From: Phorcus lineatus
Lineage: Eukaryota; Mollusca; Gastropoda; Trochida; Trochidae
DNA length: 64,000 nt
Assembly: GCA_921293015.1 (NCBI GenBank)
Contig: OV121086.1
Location: 39,511,402 to 39,575,401, forward strand
Direction of reading: 5' to 3'
Shown: one piece after another, positions 61,066 through 64,000 of the stretch
How positions within the stretch are numbered: the stretch's first letter is position 1
How the letters are laid out: the number at the start of each line of letters is the position of its first letter
Notes under the pieces: model-generated
Told to the model about the DNA's origin: nothing
What the model saw: only the letters and a program-made list of their open reading frames with translations
Database searches by the model: none
Translations under genes and position numbers: made by a program

Positions 61066-61292
61066 CTCAATTAGCATAATTATCTGTTAATTTGCATATA
61101 TGACAGGTTGTAACTATTTTTGAATAAAAATTTACACTCACAAAAAATGTTATCGTATGTACGACCATCCCACTCGGAGCTACCCGACGCCCTAGCGGCA
61201 GTCGCCTTAGTGCAAGTCAAGGGCAGGTAACTCTAACTCCTCACTTATCAATCTAGACAAAGCCAGACAGAATAAGGGGAGGTGGGAGGCCC

Positions 61293-61392
61293 TACCCCAA
61301 GGAGGATCCCCTTCAAAGAATCTGAAACCTCTGCAGGTTTGTTCGATTCTTTTTCAGAAGGGTATCCTCCTTGGGGTACTCAATTAGCATAA
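61293..61392 (-). repeat. DIRS internal complementary region
   Basis: The left half (61293-61346) is the perfect inverse of the right terminal end at 61012-61065. The right half (61347-61392) is a diverged direct copy of that end, sharing a 29-nt block with it (61364-61392 and 61051-61079). A junction of the two element ends is what the DIRS replication model requires. Confidence 0.75.
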
Positions 61393-61774
61393 AACCAGAC
61401 TCCCAAATAATTGATATCGGGAGTGGAATTCTGTCGCCAATACATAGTGAATGTAATAACAAAACCTTGCAACCCACCTAGTCACGTGATTTCCCGCGTC
61501 GGGGCTTGCACACGCTCAGACCATGGGTACTGCGATATGGTCGTAACCCGACCGTTTAACATTTTGTCAAGCCAAATATCCCCCCCCCCCCTTCCCTTTT
61601 TTGAAAAAGATCACTAAGAGGGAATGTGGCAAAAAACCGAAAGTAGAAGCACTCCCAAGCTACCCCTCTGGAACGGCAGCCGCCGGCACAGGGAATGGGG
61701 ACGTGCATAGTTCTAAACTGACATGTTAGTATTGTTAACTAAACTCAAAAAACGTAAAACCCGCAAGACTTCAC
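61393..61774 (-). other. DIRS non-coding region between recombinase and ICR
   Basis: No gene is seen. The stretch includes a run of C followed by cttccc near 61579 and otherwise looks like the untranslated 3' part of the DIRS element. Confidence 0.5.
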
Positions 61775-62840
61775 TCAGTCAGAGGCTTTACGATTCTGTC
61801 CACCGGAGAGAACTGTCTTACCAAACCGAGCACGCTCGATAGAATGCTTGTCGAGTTGGTAATGCTTAATGAACGTACTCGGTCGGCTCCAAGTAGCCGC
61901 AGAGCAGATCTCCTCAATGGGCAGAGCCGCCGCATAAGCCGTAGAGGTCGCTACTGCTCTGACTGAGTGAGCCCTTAATTGCCCAGGAGGCTCTAGGCCC
62001 TTATATACATAGCTCATGCAAATGACAGAGACCAGCCACCTAGATATTGTCTGTTTGGTGGCTGGCTCACCTGCCTTACCCCCTCCGTAACAACAAAAAA
62101 GCTGCTTAGTTTTACGGATGTCCTCTGTCCGCTTCAAATAGGTTTTCAATAACCCAGGGACATCGAGGATGTGGGGACCTGCCTGACCGACGCCCGAAGC
62201 TGCCGGCTGCCTTAGCGCCGGAAGTTCTATCGGGGCGGAAACATGAAAAGGCTGGTCGACCTTCGGGCGGTATGAATCCGGCAGTCTAATGCTGACTCTG
62301 TCCTTGTGAAAGACAGTCAGCTCGGGATCGGAAGACATCGCATGGATGTCTCCTACCCGCCTGCCAGACGTTACCGCCACCAAAAAAGCGGTCTTCCAGG
62401 TCAGCAACTGGATAGTTAACCCAGCTACCCTCCTAAACGATGGTCCTGACAACCAATCAAGCACTACCGATAGATCCCACGAAGGGCTAATCCGCCTCAC
62501 TGGGGGTCGGATTCTGTCCACACCTGCTAAAAAACGCTGCACCAGGGGATGGTTGCCCAACAGAGCACCATCCACTGGGATATGTATAGCCGATATCGCT
62601 GTAGAGTACCCTCTAACTGTGGATGCGGCCAAGCCAGCATCAAGTCTAGACTGCAGAAACTCTAGCACCGACACTAGATCTGCAGAAAAGGGATCGAGGA
62701 TCTCTCTATCGTTACACCAGCGCGCATAACAGGCCCATCTATCGTTGTACTGAACCTTTGTCGAATCCCTCCTCGAAGCCAGTATTGTGTCTGCAACTCG
62801 TGCAGGAATACCGCTCTCCTGGAGGCGATTCCGGACAACG
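61775..62840 (-). CDS. DIRS tyrosine recombinase
   Basis: The recombinase domain occupies the C-terminal part of a 687-residue open frame, whose upstream half overlaps the RNase H frame out of phase. The core-binding region contains STVRGYSTAISA. The catalytic set of the lambda-integrase superfamily is visible: Arg in TSGRRVGD (about residues 493-494), His624 and Arg627 in AHSVRAV, and the nucleophile Tyr660 in IKHYQLD. The expected role is integration of a circular DNA intermediate. DIRS elements commonly overlap their RT/RNase H and recombinase frames, so the out-of-phase arrangement fits the family. The domain start is approximate. Confidence 0.88.
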
Positions 62841-64000
62841 GCCATGCCACCCACTGAATCCGTGGATTCGGGTGTGGTGCACCCTCCTGCGACAGAAGGT
62901 CGGGCCGAAAGGGCAACAGAACTGGAGGCATCGAAAGATACCGCAGCACTGTCGGAAACCAACTCTGCGCGGCCCACAAAGGTGCAAGAAGCACTAGTAG
63001 CCGCGGCGGTTGTAACGCCAGCTGCGAAAGGACCCTCGGAACCAAGGGAATTGGCGGGAACGCCCACAACACCTGGTCGGTCCAATCGAGCGCGAACGCA
63101 TCCGAAGCTAGAGCTCCCGGGTCCGGGACCCTGGAGCAAAACTTCGGGAGTTGGTTCGTCGTTCCAGAGGCAAATAGATCCACCTGGAACGGTCCGAACA
63201 ACTGGGAAATAATTCCGAATATCTCTCGATGGAGCATCCACTCGTGCGGGGCTAGAATCCTCCGCGACAGAGCATCCGCTCGAATGTTGTCTACACCTGG
63301 GAGATACACTGGCTTCACCTGAATGCGAAATTGGTCGCACCAGAGAATGAACTGCCAGGCTTCCTGCAGCAGGGTCGGAGAAACCGTTCCCCCCTGCTTC
63401 AGTATGTATGTCAAGGCGGTCTGGTTGTCCATCTCTAGACGGACCACCTGACCCCTGATGTGCTCCAGGAAGTGTCTGAACACCAACCGAACAGCTCTCA
63501 ACTCCAACACATTGATGTGCAGAGCGACCTCGTCTCTGGTCCACAGACCTGACACCGTAAGGTGATTCAAGACTCCGCCCCACCCCGAGAGGGAAGCGTC
63601 CGTCTGAATCGTCACTGTTGGTTGAGGAGTGTCCAACTGCAACCCCCTGGAGAGGTGCGCGGTCTCCGTCCACCACCAGAGGTGCGGGTAAAGCCACTCC
63701 GGCACCGACACCCTTCTCTCCAGGCTTTCCGAGTGAGACCAAAGTCCTGCCAAGGCCTGTTGGACTGGTCTCATACGAAGCCGAGCTCTCCAGACCACGT
63801 CTACCGTCGCCGCCATGTTCCCCAGCAACTGGAGCCAAGCCCGTGCTGAATGGGAGGGGGACTGCATAAAACGTAGCGTGGTCGTCTGTACCTTCGAGAT
63901 TCTGTCCGGGGCAAGGGACACCAGGCCCAACCCCGACTGAAATCTGGCACCTAAGAAGATCAGATCCTGCGACGGAACCAAGTCTGACTTCTTCAGATTG
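62674..64000 (-). CDS. DIRS reverse transcriptase (end) and RNase H, partial
   Basis: The frame is open from the window edge. It begins with NLKKSDLVPSQDLIFLGARF, the stretch that follows the polymerase palm in DIRS reverse transcriptases; the palm itself is outside. RNase H follows, with its acidic residues visible in TDASLSGWGG, INVLELRAV, RLEMDNQTAL and NIRADALSRR. The remaining C-terminal part (VDLFASGTTNQLPKFCSR) is also typical of DIRS polyproteins. It overlaps the recombinase frame at its 3' end. The expected role is cDNA synthesis and RNA removal. Confidence 0.88.
   Translation of the reverse strand, partial: NLKKSDLVPSQDLIFLGARFQSGLGLVSLAPDRISKVQTTTLRFMQSPSHSARAWLQLLGNMAATVDVVWRARLRMRPVQQALAGLWSHSESLERRVSVPEWLYPHLWWWTETAHLSRGLQLDTPQPTVTIQTDASLSGWGGVLNHLTVSGLWTRDEVALHINVLELRAVRLVFRHFLEHIRGQVVRLEMDNQTALTYILKQGGTVSPTLLQEAWQFILWCDQFRIQVKPVYLPGVDNIRADALSRRILAPHEWMLHREIFGIISQLFGPFQVDLFASGTTNQLPKFCSRVPDPGALASDAFALDWTDQVLWAFPPIPLVPRVLSQLALQPPRLLVLLAPLWAAQSWFPTVLRYLSMPPVLLPFRPDLLSQEGAPHPNPRIQWVAWPLSGIASRRAVFLHELQTQYWLRGGIRQRFSTTIDGPVMRAGVTIERSSIPFLQI

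Larger units (their letters stand above)
61012..64000 (-). mobile_element. DIRS-family tyrosine-recombinase retroelement, right part
   Basis: The element reads on the minus strand and runs off the right edge of the window. Visible parts, from the edge leftwards, are the end of the reverse transcriptase (NLKKSDLVPSQ-type motif), RNase H, the tyrosine recombinase, an internal complementary region and the right terminal repeat. The left terminal repeat, the gag-like frame and the catalytic part of the reverse transcriptase lie beyond 64000. DIRS elements are copied through RNA and are thought to integrate by recombinase, so target duplications are not expected. GC content rises sharply from about 61.7 kb. 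The visible portion looks whole, which suggests a fairly recent insertion. Confidence 0.88.

Noticed and set aside
60717-61079. 120-codon plus-strand frame
   Set aside because: Its last third lies inside the DIRS terminal repeat and the rest shows no family similarity, so it is not a single gene.
62346-63869. Several plus-strand frames of 80-140 codons
   Set aside because: They are antisense shadows of the GC-rich DIRS coding region.

Overview
This is eukaryotic, AT-rich DNA dominated by non-coding sequence and decayed repeats, with one clearly readable host gene. A SINE-like tail of ACTC repeats preceded by a gcggcgttaaac block (4676-4740), an intron-bearing globin with glutamine at E7, and several repeats rich in TIRs and hairpins suggest a marine mollusc, most likely a gastropod of the abalone type. 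That assignment is inference. There are no bacterial operons, CRISPR arrays or rRNA genes.

Layout. From 1 to about 27 kb the DNA is a patchwork of old, diverged duplications. One family recurs at 1-830, 3.98-4.23 and 15.05-16.08 kb; another at 3.2, 5.2 and 16.85 kb; a 3.75-kb-offset pair lies at 8.86-10.64 and 12.61-14.41 kb. A second large duplication links about 18.6-26.7 kb with 36.6-44.4 kb, on either side of the globin gene. These paralogous blocks carry exon-like minus-strand reading frames of unknown function and a promoter-like module (two CACGTG boxes and a TATTTATA box at identical spacing in both copies).

The globin gene (31997-33534, minus strand) has three exons and encodes 153 residues with introns at the classic B12.2 and G7.0 positions. 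Its first intron ends in what looks like a SINE tail abutting the splice acceptor.

From 35 to 60 kb the window is a catalogue of non-autonomous elements: a 798-bp foldback element with an 8-bp target duplication and its 213-bp sibling, two TTAA-flanked MITEs, a tandem pair of hairpin units carrying six TGACGTCA sites, hairpins with a conserved loop, a Tc1/mariner transposase relic and a LINE ORF2 relic.

The right edge (about 61012 to beyond 64000, minus strand) is a DIRS-family tyrosine-recombinase retroelement. The RNase H and recombinase frames, the right terminal repeat and the internal complementary region are visible; the reverse transcriptase core and left end lie outside the window. 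Its visible part looks whole and it is probably the youngest element here.
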